Source: Candidatus Rifleibacteriota bacterium
Lineage (GTDB): Bacteria; Muiribacteriota; Ozemobacteria; Ozemobacterales; Ozemobacteraceae
DNA length: 64,000 nucleotides
Assembly: GCA_024710355.1 (NCBI GenBank)
Contig: JANJUX010000004.1
Location: 1 to 64,000, forward strand
Direction of reading: 5' to 3'
Shown: positions 50,191-58,681 of the stretch, piece after piece
Position numbering within the stretch: position 1 is the first letter of the stretch
Layout: each line of letters begins with the position of its first letter
Notes under the pieces: generated by a model
What the model was told of the DNA's origin: nothing
The model's input: only the letters and a program-made list of their open reading frames with translations
Database searches by the model: none
Position numbers and translations under genes: made by a program

Positions 50191-52305
50191 TCAGGGTTTT
50201 TTGAGGGCTGCTTCTGCCTCTGTCCTGAGTTCTGGTGATGGGTTGGCCTTGAGAACTTCTTCATACATCATTCTGGACTTATTGATGTTTTTCAGCTTCT
50301 CATAGCCTCGCGCTGCCTCGGCATAAGCCTCGGCAATAAACGGACTGCCCGGATAGAGAACCGGAACCTTAAGAACTTCAAGAACGCCATTGTCTGTCTC
50401 ACCAGCTGCAATCAAACTTTTGCCGAGCCACAGGCGCGTCTCGGGTATAGCTGCGTCGGTTGCCGGATAATCTTTGAGAATACCGCCAAATGATTCAATG
50501 GCAGCTTTATAATCGCCAGTCTGAAAGAGAGATATCCCAGCCGCCCGCCGAGCCATTGGAGCCAGCGGATGCCTGGGCTCTTCGGTTGTAATTGCTTTGT
50601 AGTGCTGTATTGCCAGCGGGTGGTTGCCAAGGCCACGGGCAATTTCAGCGATGTGAAACCTTGCTTCCTGGCGGAAGTAACCGGTTGCATCGAGAAGTTG
50701 CGAAAAGGCGGCCAGGGCTTGCCCTTGATCTTTGAGTTCAAGCCAGCCGAGGCCGATTTTAAAGATGGCATCTTCGCGTAATTTGCCCTTGGGGTTCTGA
50801 TCGATGTATTGCTGAAATCTGGTTATTGCTTCCTGGTGTCTGCCGGCTTTCATCAACACTTCGGCGGCTCTGAAGGTCGCCTGCGGGGCGAGCTCGTTGC
50901 CTGATGCGGTAATTGCTTCGAAAGCGGTGAGAGCATCGGCATAGCTGTTCTGCAGGTAAGCCAGCTCACCCAACTGATAAAGCGCGTCGAAACGGGCCTT
51001 GCCTTTTGGGAACTGCTTGATGACCTTATTGAAGAAGTCGCCGGCCAGAGTTATGTTGCCAAGGTTGAACCAGCATTCACCGATGCGGTACATTGCTTTT
51101 TCTCGAATATCGGGGTCGACCTTTTCTGATGTCACCTTTTCAAAGTTGGCAATTGCCTCCTTGAAGCGCCCCAGCGAGATGTTAACCAGCCCGGACTGAT
51201 AGTGGGCCTCATTAACCTTGTTGCTCTTCGGGTATTTTTTCAGAAAGTCTTCAAATGCCCGCAGGCTTTTTTCGAATTCACCATTGCGTGAAAGAGCGAG
51301 AGCTTTGATAAAGTCAAGATCGGGCTGATCATCAGAGTCGAGTGCGCTTACGGTGCGACTGATCCAGTCGATGGCCTTCTCATAGCGATGCATGTTCATC
51401 AGCAGGTCGACAAGGTTTTTGATCGAATCTTTTCTGACCACCGAATTCGGGTTGCCGGCCTGCTTTTCGAAGAGCGATAGCGCTTTTTCTGGTTCTGACA
51501 GCCTGATATGGCACCATGCCTTGGAATAAGCCGATTTCTGGCCAAGATTTGAATCAGGCCCGAGCGCGATCGTTTTGGCATATTCGCTGCTTGCGGCACC
51601 GTAATCCTTAAGCCTGAAATGAGATTCGGCGATGTAAAACTGCAGAGCCTGCGCCTTATCAGGCGGACATTTGTCGAGTGCTTTGGCAAAATGCTCGAGC
51701 GCCTGTTTGAAAATGCTCTGGTTGAATTTGCCAACTCCGGCCTGCAGATGAGCTTCAAACTTCTGGGCATCGTTGAGAGTTGGCTCTTTGAGCAGTTCTT
51801 CATAAACCCGCACCGTTTGTTCGGTGTCCATGTTGAATTTGACCATCAGGAAACCGCGTTTCAGGTTGGCGTCGATCCAGAGCGGCAGATCGTTTTTGCT
51901 GACGCGGGCAAAGGCCTCGACCGCCGATTTGGGATTGTTATCGTTGCTGTGCGACCATGCCAGACCATAGGCGGAGCGGTCACGAAAAATGCTGTTGGGG
52001 TATTCCTTCAGTAGTTTGTTATACAGACCGGCAGCTTTGACATAATTCTTCTGTCGGTATTCACATTCTGCCAGCCAGAACACTGCTCCATCCGCCTGCG
52101 AAAAAACCTTTGGCTCCGAAAGGAGCCGCGAAAGGACTTTTGACGCTTCTTCGTAGAGATGGCGCTGCACTAACCCGAGGGCGTAGCGGTATTGCTCACG
52201 CTGCTCAGGAGTGTCGGCCATGACCGGCGAAGAGGCCAGAAGCCCTATCGAAAGAATCGAACCTGACAGGAAGTGCCAGATAGTTTTTTTTGCTTTGTTT
52301 CTCAC
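50191..52305 (-). CDS. Exported TPR-repeat protein
   Basis: A 704-residue exported protein with a signal peptide (residues ~7-30, ending SSPVMA). The mature part is a continuous array of TPR-like units with YbgF/BamD-type spacing (ALQFYIAESHFRLKDYGAASSEYAKTI, DALYQLGELAYLQNSYADALTAF), fifteen or more. It is probably a periplasmic scaffold for an envelope complex. The GTG start has GGAG upstream. It lies 39 bases after tatA on the same strand, so both may be co-transcribed. Confidence 0.83.
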   Translation of the reverse strand: MRNKAKKTIWHFLSGSILSIGLLASSPVMADTPEQREQYRYALGLVQRHLYEEASKVLSRLLSEPKVFSQADGAVFWLAECEYRQKNYVKAAGLYNKLLKEYPNSIFRDRSAYGLAWSHSNDNNPKSAVEAFARVSKNDLPLWIDANLKRGFLMVKFNMDTEQTVRVYEELLKEPTLNDAQKFEAHLQAGVGKFNQSIFKQALEHFAKALDKCPPDKAQALQFYIAESHFRLKDYGAASSEYAKTIALGPDSNLGQKSAYSKAWCHIRLSEPEKALSLFEKQAGNPNSVVRKDSIKNLVDLLMNMHRYEKAIDWISRTVSALDSDDQPDLDFIKALALSRNGEFEKSLRAFEDFLKKYPKSNKVNEAHYQSGLVNISLGRFKEAIANFEKVTSEKVDPDIREKAMYRIGECWFNLGNITLAGDFFNKVIKQFPKGKARFDALYQLGELAYLQNSYADALTAFEAITASGNELAPQATFRAAEVLMKAGRHQEAITRFQQYIDQNPKGKLREDAIFKIGLGWLELKDQGQALAAFSQLLDATGYFRQEARFHIAEIARGLGNHPLAIQHYKAITTEEPRHPLAPMARRAAGISLFQTGDYKAAIESFGGILKDYPATDAAIPETRLWLGKSLIAAGETDNGVLEVLKVPVLYPGSPFIAEAYAEAARGYEKLKNINKSRMMYEEVLKANPSPELRTEAEAALKKP

Positions 52306-52344
52306 GCCTGCTTCTCCAATTGCTTTGTTTCTGAAATTCCAGTT

Positions 52345-52515
52345 TTATTTCGTGCCAGAAGAGTCGTCGTCTTTTCTATGATTGTCCTTCTGCGCATCTT
52401 TAAATTCTTTGATTCCGCGCCCCAGAGCCTTGCCGATTTCGGGAAGCTTGCCAGGGCCAAAGAGGATCAGAATAATTACGAGAATAACGATCAGTTCCGT
52501 GAATCCAATGCCCAT
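52345..52515 (-). CDS. tatA: Twin-arginine translocase protein TatA
   Basis: A 56-residue protein: [40 protein letters not shown] and a charged tail. The membrane helix, [10 protein letters not shown] hinge and amphipathic helix are diagnostic of TatA. GGAGGCAGGAA precedes the ATG and a promoter lies just upstream. tatC is not in the window. It is easily missed because it is short. It precedes the exported TPR gene. Confidence 0.93.
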   Translation of the reverse strand: MGIGFTELIVILVIILILFGPGKLPEIGKALGRGIKEFKDAQKDNHRKDDDSSGTK

Positions 52516-52546
52516 TTCCTGCCTCCATGTGCATAACCTGCCGGCA

Positions 52547-52576
52547 ATTCTAGCACTTATTGCCGGCGCACTTCAA
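52547..52576 (-). promoter_or_regulatory. tatA promoter
   Basis: On the minus strand TTGAAG (52571-52576), 18 bases and TAGAAT (52547-52552), about 32 bases before the tatA ATG. It is divergent from the promoter at 52604-52632. Confidence 0.5.
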
Positions 52577-52603
52577 GGAAGAAAAACAAACTTCGGGCTG
52601 CGA

Positions 52604-52632
52604 TTGACAATTGGCAAAGGGTGATTTAGTCT
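52604..52632 (+). promoter_or_regulatory. Promoter of the acidic-tailed exported protein, probably leaderless
   Basis: Consensus TTGACA (52604-52609), 17 bases and TAGTCT (52627-52632), then six bases and the ATG at 52639. The -10 is weak, but the spacing matches the other leaderless candidates. Confidence 0.5.
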
Positions 52633-52638
52633 AATACC

Positions 52639-54171
52639 ATGGTAGCAAAAAAAGCATTAACATTACTGTCAGCTGTGGTTTTCATGGTTCTGGCACTGGT
52701 TCCAGTGTCTTTTGCTCAGGGCGCCGATCCAGACGGGCTTCTGGTAGATATCCCTGAACCACCCGGAGCCAGATCAGAATTGCCGACTCCGATTCCCATG
52801 GTTTATGAATTCATGGGCGGTCTGATGGCGGGCGAATATGACATCTGTCTGGCAAATTTCGATGTGGCGACTTTTCTGAAGCTGATCTTCGATCGCCAGC
52901 TGCAGCGCATGGACCCGGCCGAATACCGGGAGCTTTTTTCCTTCCAGATTCAGACCCAGCGCAACGAATTCCGCTTTCTTTCAAAAATCATGAACCGGGT
53001 TGCCGGTGGTGCCAAGATCGACTACTCGAACCCCAGATACCATAAGCAGGTTCAGAGTAAGGTCGTGGTTAAAATTGATACCACCCAGGGCAAATTCGAA
53101 TTTGTGGTCTATTGCTACTACATTAAAGACCGCTGGTATATTTATGATTACGTTTTGAACAATCAGAGACTTACCGATACCTTCAGAAATGCTCTCAAAG
53201 GCGTCGGTATCGACAACTACGTTGCCGGTCTGCGGCCGTTTTATGGCGAGAAGCGCGGTTTCAGACCTATTCGCAACAAAGAGTTTGAATTCAGTGTTAT
53301 GGTTCCCAGCGATTACCTGACCAGAGAAAACCTCAGCCCGGCACTTCTCGCTTCTGTCGGCGCTTTTGACGGGCAGTTCCTCATGCATGTGCAGGCCGCT
53401 ACCTATGATGAGCCACAGAACCTGTCACAGGTCGGCAAGGCCATCAAGGAGAGTCTGATGCCTTTCCAGCCAAGACTGTTTGACCAGTGGAAAAGCGAAC
53501 TTGCCGGTGTCGAAATCGGGCACGTTCTTTTTCACTTTCTTAAAAACAACCGTCGATTATTTACCCATATGGTTTTGATTCCTCTGGGTAAAAAGCTGGT
53601 GGTGTTGAACTTCTATCACGGCAGCCTGCAGTTGATGAAGCACATGACCAATATGCGTGAACGCATCATCGAATCCCTCAGCCTGCCTAAGATTGAAGCG
53701 GTGGGTGGCATTCTTCCGGGTGAAATTCCTGATGAACTCACGGTTAATGGTGCCAATGAATTCGGCGAGATCGACTCCTACCAGGAACCAGCATTTCAGG
53801 GCAGCGATGAGATAACCATCACCCCGTCTCAACCAGACTCTAATGGTGAACCGGCCTGGGAATCAACGCCTCCTCCTCCTGATGGAGAGCCTGTTGAAGA
53901 GCCTGTTGAAGACGAAGATAATGCTCTGAGACCCGATTCTTTCACTGGTGGCGATGCAGGTGATGATTCGGGTGATTCCGAATATCCCGATCCGCCATCT
54001 GTCGATGACGAAGCCGGTGACGAAGTTCCGCCACCGCCTGAGCCTTCAGATGATGATTCAGCCGGAGAAACTCCGCCTCCTGATGGCAGCTATGGTGATG
54101 GTGGCGGCACTATTGACGACGACGATTATTATCCCGGCCCCAGCGATGATGGCGGCGAGGTATCGTTCTAG
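52639..54171 (+). CDS. Exported protein with an acidic Pro/Asp/Gly-rich tail
   Basis: A 510-residue protein with a signal peptide (residues 1-26, ending PVSFA). Residues ~60-200 (VATFLKLIFDRQLQRMDP, VVVKIDTTQGKFEFVVYCYY, RWYIYDYVLNNQRL) look like an MlaC-type phospholipid-carrier fold, a low-confidence match. Residues ~220-370 form a second globular domain. The last ~110 residues are disordered and strongly acidic, rich in Pro, Asp, Glu and Gly. No ribosome binding site precedes the ATG. Its stop overlaps the convergent stop of the GGT gene. Confidence 0.7.
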   Translation: MVAKKALTLLSAVVFMVLALVPVSFAQGADPDGLLVDIPEPPGARSELPTPIPMVYEFMGGLMAGEYDICLANFDVATFLKLIFDRQLQRMDPAEYRELFSFQIQTQRNEFRFLSKIMNRVAGGAKIDYSNPRYHKQVQSKVVVKIDTTQGKFEFVVYCYYIKDRWYIYDYVLNNQRLTDTFRNALKGVGIDNYVAGLRPFYGEKRGFRPIRNKEFEFSVMVPSDYLTRENLSPALLASVGAFDGQFLMHVQAATYDEPQNLSQVGKAIKESLMPFQPRLFDQWKSELAGVEIGHVLFHFLKNNRRLFTHMVLIPLGKKLVVLNFYHGSLQLMKHMTNMRERIIESLSLPKIEAVGGILPGEIPDELTVNGANEFGEIDSYQEPAFQGSDEITITPSQPDSNGEPAWESTPPPPDGEPVEEPVEDEDNALRPDSFTGGDAGDDSGDSEYPDPPSVDDEAGDEVPPPPEPSDDDSAGETPPPDGSYGDGGGTIDDDDYYPGPSDDGGEVSF

Positions 54172-55838
54172 GGCAATACCGCACAGGAACCATCCCGACG
54201 ATGATCGGCAGCCGTTGACAGGCTGCCGTTTTCATTTCTGATAATACTTACCAGACCGAAAAAGTCGTCGCAGCCTGCTTTTATTTCGGTGTTTTCAACG
54301 AGCTGCCTGGCTTCGTCAGCCAGCCTGGATTCAGGCTGCCATTCAAGTGTCAGGCGATCGCGGTAGTCAAGGTAAAATCTCGGAGCGGTGATACAGCTGG
54401 CCGGCGTGTGCCCATTCAGCAGCCGGGCAAGTGCCAGGGCGGTATTGAAGATTATCCTGTCAGCACCGGCGCCACCAATAGCCAGCCATGGCCGGCCCTT
54501 TCTGGTAACAATAACCGGTGATTTCGAAGAAACCGGTCCAGCGTCGGCAGGATAATCGTCAGGGTAGGCAGCGACCTGGCTGGTATAATTACGCAGACCG
54601 TTATTGTAGAAAAAGCCGCCCGGAGCCAGTTCACCTGTGCCAAAATGATTGCCGAGCGTCAGGGTAATAGAAACTGCCATGCCGTTTTTGTCCCAGACGC
54701 AGAGGTGTGTGGTGTTTGAGTCAGCCACTTTACTGAGATTTGCAGCCTCTGATGGTTGATATTTTCTAACAAATTCATCGAATTTTGCGGGTGTTTTCAG
54801 ACAGGCCGACAGCGAATCGTATTTGGTCGAGATAAATCTCTGCCCGAGCCTGGCGACGCCCAAAAGATCATTGCCGGAGCGCGGAAATAAATTATGTCCG
54901 GGGGCAAGAAGCTGCAGCGCCAGTTTGATGGTTACCAGTGAGCAGGAAGGGGGAGGGCAGCCATAGATACTGAATTCGCCGTAATCATATCGCAGGGGCA
55001 TGACCATTTGACTGCGATATCTGGCCAAATCCTGCAGTTGATAAAGGGCCCCGCGTTTTTGCATGTCGGCAATCGTCTGTTCTGCATCGCTGCCGCGATA
55101 AAATGACTCGCCATTATCTGATGCCATACGCATCAGGGTTCGGGCCAGCCGTGGTTGATAGAACAGCTGTCCGGCACGCAGCGGGTAACCATGGGGAGCC
55201 AGAAATGATGTCGTCAAAGGGTCACTGGTATTCAAAAGTTTTTTTTCGACAACCTTTTCAAGATAGGCGCTTGCCCTGAAGCCTTTGATGCAGGTATAAA
55301 CCGCCGGCGCCATAACCTCCGGAGCCGATTTCTTCCCATACAGGCGCAGCATTTTCAAAAGCATTTCGGGAACCGTTGGCAGACCGATAAAGCTTGCTGG
55401 GCTGGCCTGCTTTTTCAAACCCGGCCACCTGGTTGAGCCGTCGAAAGCCGAGACTCGGCCGGCCGGCGTGCAGACGAGTGCAAAACCATCACCACCAATG
55501 CCTGAGTTCGAAAAATCAACGACTCCAAGCATGAAGCCGGCTGCTACGGCCGCATCAACCGCATTACCACCTGACTGTAAAACTTTTATGGCCGCAGCCG
55601 CTGCCAGCGGGTGCCCGCAGCTGACCGCGCCCCCTGTACCGGTTGCTGCAAAATGTCGGTCGCTTAAAGGCTCTGATGCTGCGACTGAAAGTGTGCAGAA
55701 CAGCATAAATGCATACAGCAGACAGCACGGCCTGCCGAAGAGTCGATGAAAATTATCTGACGGTCTTCTGGATGATTTCCTTCTGTTGATGCGTAATCCC
55801 GGAATCAGATGGCAGATAATCGACAAACGTTTGTTCAT
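54168..55838 (-). CDS. Gamma-glutamyltransferase-like Ntn hydrolase
   Basis: A 556-residue enzyme of the GGT family, which self-cleaves before a nucleophilic Thr and transfers or hydrolyses gamma-glutamyl groups. The nucleophile should be T376 in NTTHLCVWD, so the small subunit is about 181 residues. NSGIGGDGFA and IGGAGADRI are conserved. A difference: the segment that supplies the substrate-carboxylate Arg in GGT (DFRE or DGRE type) reads FDGSTRWP, with S135 at the Arg position, so the substrate may not be glutathione. Residues ~37-54 are hydrophobic after a basic stretch of 36 residues, an unusually long n-region. AGGAG precedes the ATG, which overlaps the cyclase stop. Confidence 0.85.
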   Translation of the reverse strand: MNKRLSIICHLIPGLRINRRKSSRRPSDNFHRLFGRPCCLLYAFMLFCTLSVAASEPLSDRHFAATGTGGAVSCGHPLAAAAAIKVLQSGGNAVDAAVAAGFMLGVVDFSNSGIGGDGFALVCTPAGRVSAFDGSTRWPGLKKQASPASFIGLPTVPEMLLKMLRLYGKKSAPEVMAPAVYTCIKGFRASAYLEKVVEKKLLNTSDPLTTSFLAPHGYPLRAGQLFYQPRLARTLMRMASDNGESFYRGSDAEQTIADMQKRGALYQLQDLARYRSQMVMPLRYDYGEFSIYGCPPPSCSLVTIKLALQLLAPGHNLFPRSGNDLLGVARLGQRFISTKYDSLSACLKTPAKFDEFVRKYQPSEAANLSKVADSNTTHLCVWDKNGMAVSITLTLGNHFGTGELAPGGFFYNNGLRNYTSQVAAYPDDYPADAGPVSSKSPVIVTRKGRPWLAIGGAGADRIIFNTALALARLLNGHTPASCITAPRFYLDYRDRLTLEWQPESRLADEARQLVENTEIKAGCDDFFGLVSIIRNENGSLSTAADHRRDGSCAVLP

Positions 55839-58681
55839 GTTGTTTGCTCCTGTCTGATGACCTCAAAGGCCTCAATTGTCTGGGTTTTGCCTTTAACCGA
55901 ACTTATCGGAAGTTTTCTTGCCGCGAAGCCATCAGGCAGATAATCTGTCATCTGGCCAGAAATAACTATGCCGCCTCGTAGTTTTATTGCCTCATAAGCA
56001 AGTCTGGCAGCCAGATTGACCGGGTCACCAACAACAGTGCGCGACAGTCTGGCCTTTTCTGCCCCCATTATACCGGCAACGGTCATGCCGGTATTTATGC
56101 CGACCGCCACCTGCATTCCGGTCGCCGAGGTTACCCGGTCAGCAATCATGGCTGCAGCCTGGATTGCCCGCAACGGGCAGGAGGCGGCATTTTCGCCGCG
56201 ATGCTCAAAGACGACCATGACCTTGTCTTCGATCATTTTGTCTATTTCGCCACCAAAGAGGCTGGTGGCCTCATCTGCCGCCTGAAGCAGCTTTTGCAGC
56301 AGACCGAAGGTTTCTTCGGCGGTATGCGTTGTCTGAAAATCGCTGAATCCGCAGAATGCCGCGAACAGAACCGTTGCGGCGGTTGTCTCAGCCTTTTCTG
56401 CCAGCGAACTGTTTTCGGCATCTTCAATTTCGCGCCGCACTGAATCGGTGACGAAACTTTTCAGCAGTTCACCTTCTTCAAGGCCGTTCGCCATGTTGTT
56501 GAAAGATTTGCCGAGTGCAGCAAACTCGTCGGGGTGGTCTTCGTGAATGCGGATTCTGAAGTTCCCCATGAAGATTTCGCGGGTTGCTGCCGTCAGTTCG
56601 CGCAGGGGCCAGACGAAATACAGGGCCCCGGCAAAAGCGAGAATTCCGCCAAAAAGAATCATAACCAGAATAAAAATTTTAACCCTGGCTTCCATCAGCT
56701 GCCTGAAAGCTTCAAAACTGCTCATCGTTTCGCTGCCGGCCATAATAAAATTACCGAAAGTGCCAGGAATTGCGGAATAGATAGTTGTGGATTCAGGCGT
56801 TTCTGCGATGCTTGAGGCCCTGGCTCTGGCAATATGGGCGATCTCGCCTGTTCTGAGCAGCTCAGGGTGACTCTCAGCTATTTCATGCACATGATATTTA
56901 ACGCTTAATGTGGCGTGCTCATCGCCGTGCAAAACAATTCTCGGCGATCCCGGGTTGAGGGTTAGAAAATTCTGTGGCAGGTTTTGCGTTATATTTTCTC
57001 TTTCGATATACCAGACAGCATAGGCATGCGGACGATTACGCCAGTCGATAGGATTGGCAATCAGCTGTTCCTGACGATAGCTGGCGTTGACCTCGATTCT
57101 GATGCCGCTGTTGCGTCTGAAGTTGTAAAAGGCGTCGGCCCCGAAGATTTTCAAAAAAAAGTCCCGCGATATTTCCTGCTTCAGCTCATTTTTCAGACCA
57201 TTTTCCGAGTAATCCGGCATCAGGCCGGAATATCCGGGGCGCCGTGACATGATTTCCAAAAATCTCTTTTTAAACATTTCTGCCACCATGTTGTCTGCGT
57301 TTGCCGGGGCAAACGTTTTGCCGGTGGGGTCTGCCTTGACACCGATGATCGTATTGTCATGTTTGCTTATCCAGATCGAAGAAAAGCGGTTACCGCCATA
57401 AATACGCCCAAGTTTGTTCATAAAATTGATGATGAAGGCTTCATCATCGCCACAATAGTTGCGGTTGGCAAATTTCTCGATGCGTTCAATCGAATTCAGG
57501 CCGCGTGCCAGGTTCAGTGTTTCGGCGCTTTCGTCAAATGCTGCCCGGTCAAGGCTTTGCAGGTCCAGGTCGAGCTTGTCAATTCGGCGGTTTTTTTCGT
57601 TCGCATAGCTCACTCTGAAAAATTCACCTGCGAGATAGGCAGACGCGAAAATTGGCTGAATAATCAGAAATAAAAAAACTCCCGGTATCATAAGTTTCAG
57701 GGAGATGTCGGGGCCGCGGCCGAGAATGATTTTTTCAGCTACAATCCTGAACAGGGCACATGCTGTCAGAGAAATTACTATAAGCCACAGAAGCCCCTGG
57801 CGCGGAAGTTTTATTTTTTCGCTCAACGCTGGCGATACAGAAAAGAAGAGACATTTTTTAAATTCATTATATCGCTTCAGACTCATCTGATGGCCGCCGA
57901 GATTTATTTTCTGCGGCAGACGCCGGGAACCTTTTAAAGCTTTTATGACAGAACTTTTTAAGTCATTCAATTCAGAAAAGTAATCGCTGAAGAAAAAATC
58001 GCCTGTTTCTGGAAAGTAGGCTCCGATACCGTAGCTTCTCGTTGGAAAACGTGCAAGTCGCCACTTTACGTTCTGTTGCAGTGAAAACCCTGATAAATCC
58101 GCGAGGGCGAGCATGTAGGAGTCTTCAAAAAGCTTCTCGCCTGACAGAGACAGATTTTTATCCATTTCTCTGATTACCAGTTTGGTATTTTTGTTAAGCA
58201 CTATATTACTGAGAAAATTTTTGTAGAATTGCAGGCTCGCGCGAGGCTGGAGTTTTGAATTTCCGGGGGACCCCATTATCAAATTCAGGCCAATATCAGA
58301 ACCGGCGTGTATATGCTCGAGGCGGTTGTCTGCACCAACAAGACAGAGATGAATTTCACATGGAAAACCGGCTTTTTCAATGATATCGTTCAGATTTTTC
58401 TTCAGGGCAGAAATGAAATCAGGGTTACAGACCTGCTCCTTGAACACTTTTTCGCTCATCATTCTGAAGTTTCTGCAGATTCTCGTCTGCTCTCTTATCA
58501 GGTAGTAAGACTCGTCTGAAAGTGTTTCGATCTGGGTCATATCTGATCTGATGCTGTTGCTTCTGTTCGCGAGCAGTTCTTTATGACGAAGTTCTACGGT
58601 TGATCGGACCGCAAAATAAACGCTCAAGGGCGGAAATAGAAATACCAGGGTTATGAGAAAAAGAATGACTGTTTTTTTCAC
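55835..58681 (-). CDS. Membrane HAMP class III cyclase subunit, C2-like
   Basis: A 948-residue membrane protein. An N-terminal anchor and extracytoplasmic domain (about 1-300), further membrane segments, a second extracytoplasmic domain (about 355-640), a membrane segment near 665, HAMP (LRELTAATREIFMGNFRIRI) and a C-terminal class III cyclase domain (about 765-945). The first metal Asp is A775 (VLFAAFCGF); D819 is kept (IEDKVMVVF). The base-recognition K815 and D886 and transition-state N889 and R893 (VGDPVNLAARLA) are intact. So it lacks one catalytic metal ligand but keeps everything a C2-type partner supplies. Its ATG overlaps the upstream stop. Confidence 0.88.
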   Translation of the reverse strand: MKKTVILFLITLVFLFPPLSVYFAVRSTVELRHKELLANRSNSIRSDMTQIETLSDESYYLIREQTRICRNFRMMSEKVFKEQVCNPDFISALKKNLNDIIEKAGFPCEIHLCLVGADNRLEHIHAGSDIGLNLIMGSPGNSKLQPRASLQFYKNFLSNIVLNKNTKLVIREMDKNLSLSGEKLFEDSYMLALADLSGFSLQQNVKWRLARFPTRSYGIGAYFPETGDFFFSDYFSELNDLKSSVIKALKGSRRLPQKINLGGHQMSLKRYNEFKKCLFFSVSPALSEKIKLPRQGLLWLIVISLTACALFRIVAEKIILGRGPDISLKLMIPGVFLFLIIQPIFASAYLAGEFFRVSYANEKNRRIDKLDLDLQSLDRAAFDESAETLNLARGLNSIERIEKFANRNYCGDDEAFIINFMNKLGRIYGGNRFSSIWISKHDNTIIGVKADPTGKTFAPANADNMVAEMFKKRFLEIMSRRPGYSGLMPDYSENGLKNELKQEISRDFFLKIFGADAFYNFRRNSGIRIEVNASYRQEQLIANPIDWRNRPHAYAVWYIERENITQNLPQNFLTLNPGSPRIVLHGDEHATLSVKYHVHEIAESHPELLRTGEIAHIARARASSIAETPESTTIYSAIPGTFGNFIMAGSETMSSFEAFRQLMEARVKIFILVMILFGGILAFAGALYFVWPLRELTAATREIFMGNFRIRIHEDHPDEFAALGKSFNNMANGLEEGELLKSFVTDSVRREIEDAENSSLAEKAETTAATVLFAAFCGFSDFQTTHTAEETFGLLQKLLQAADEATSLFGGEIDKMIEDKVMVVFEHRGENAASCPLRAIQAAAMIADRVTSATGMQVAVGINTGMTVAGIMGAEKARLSRTVVGDPVNLAARLAYEAIKLRGGIVISGQMTDYLPDGFAARKLPISSVKGKTQTIEAFEVIRQEQTT

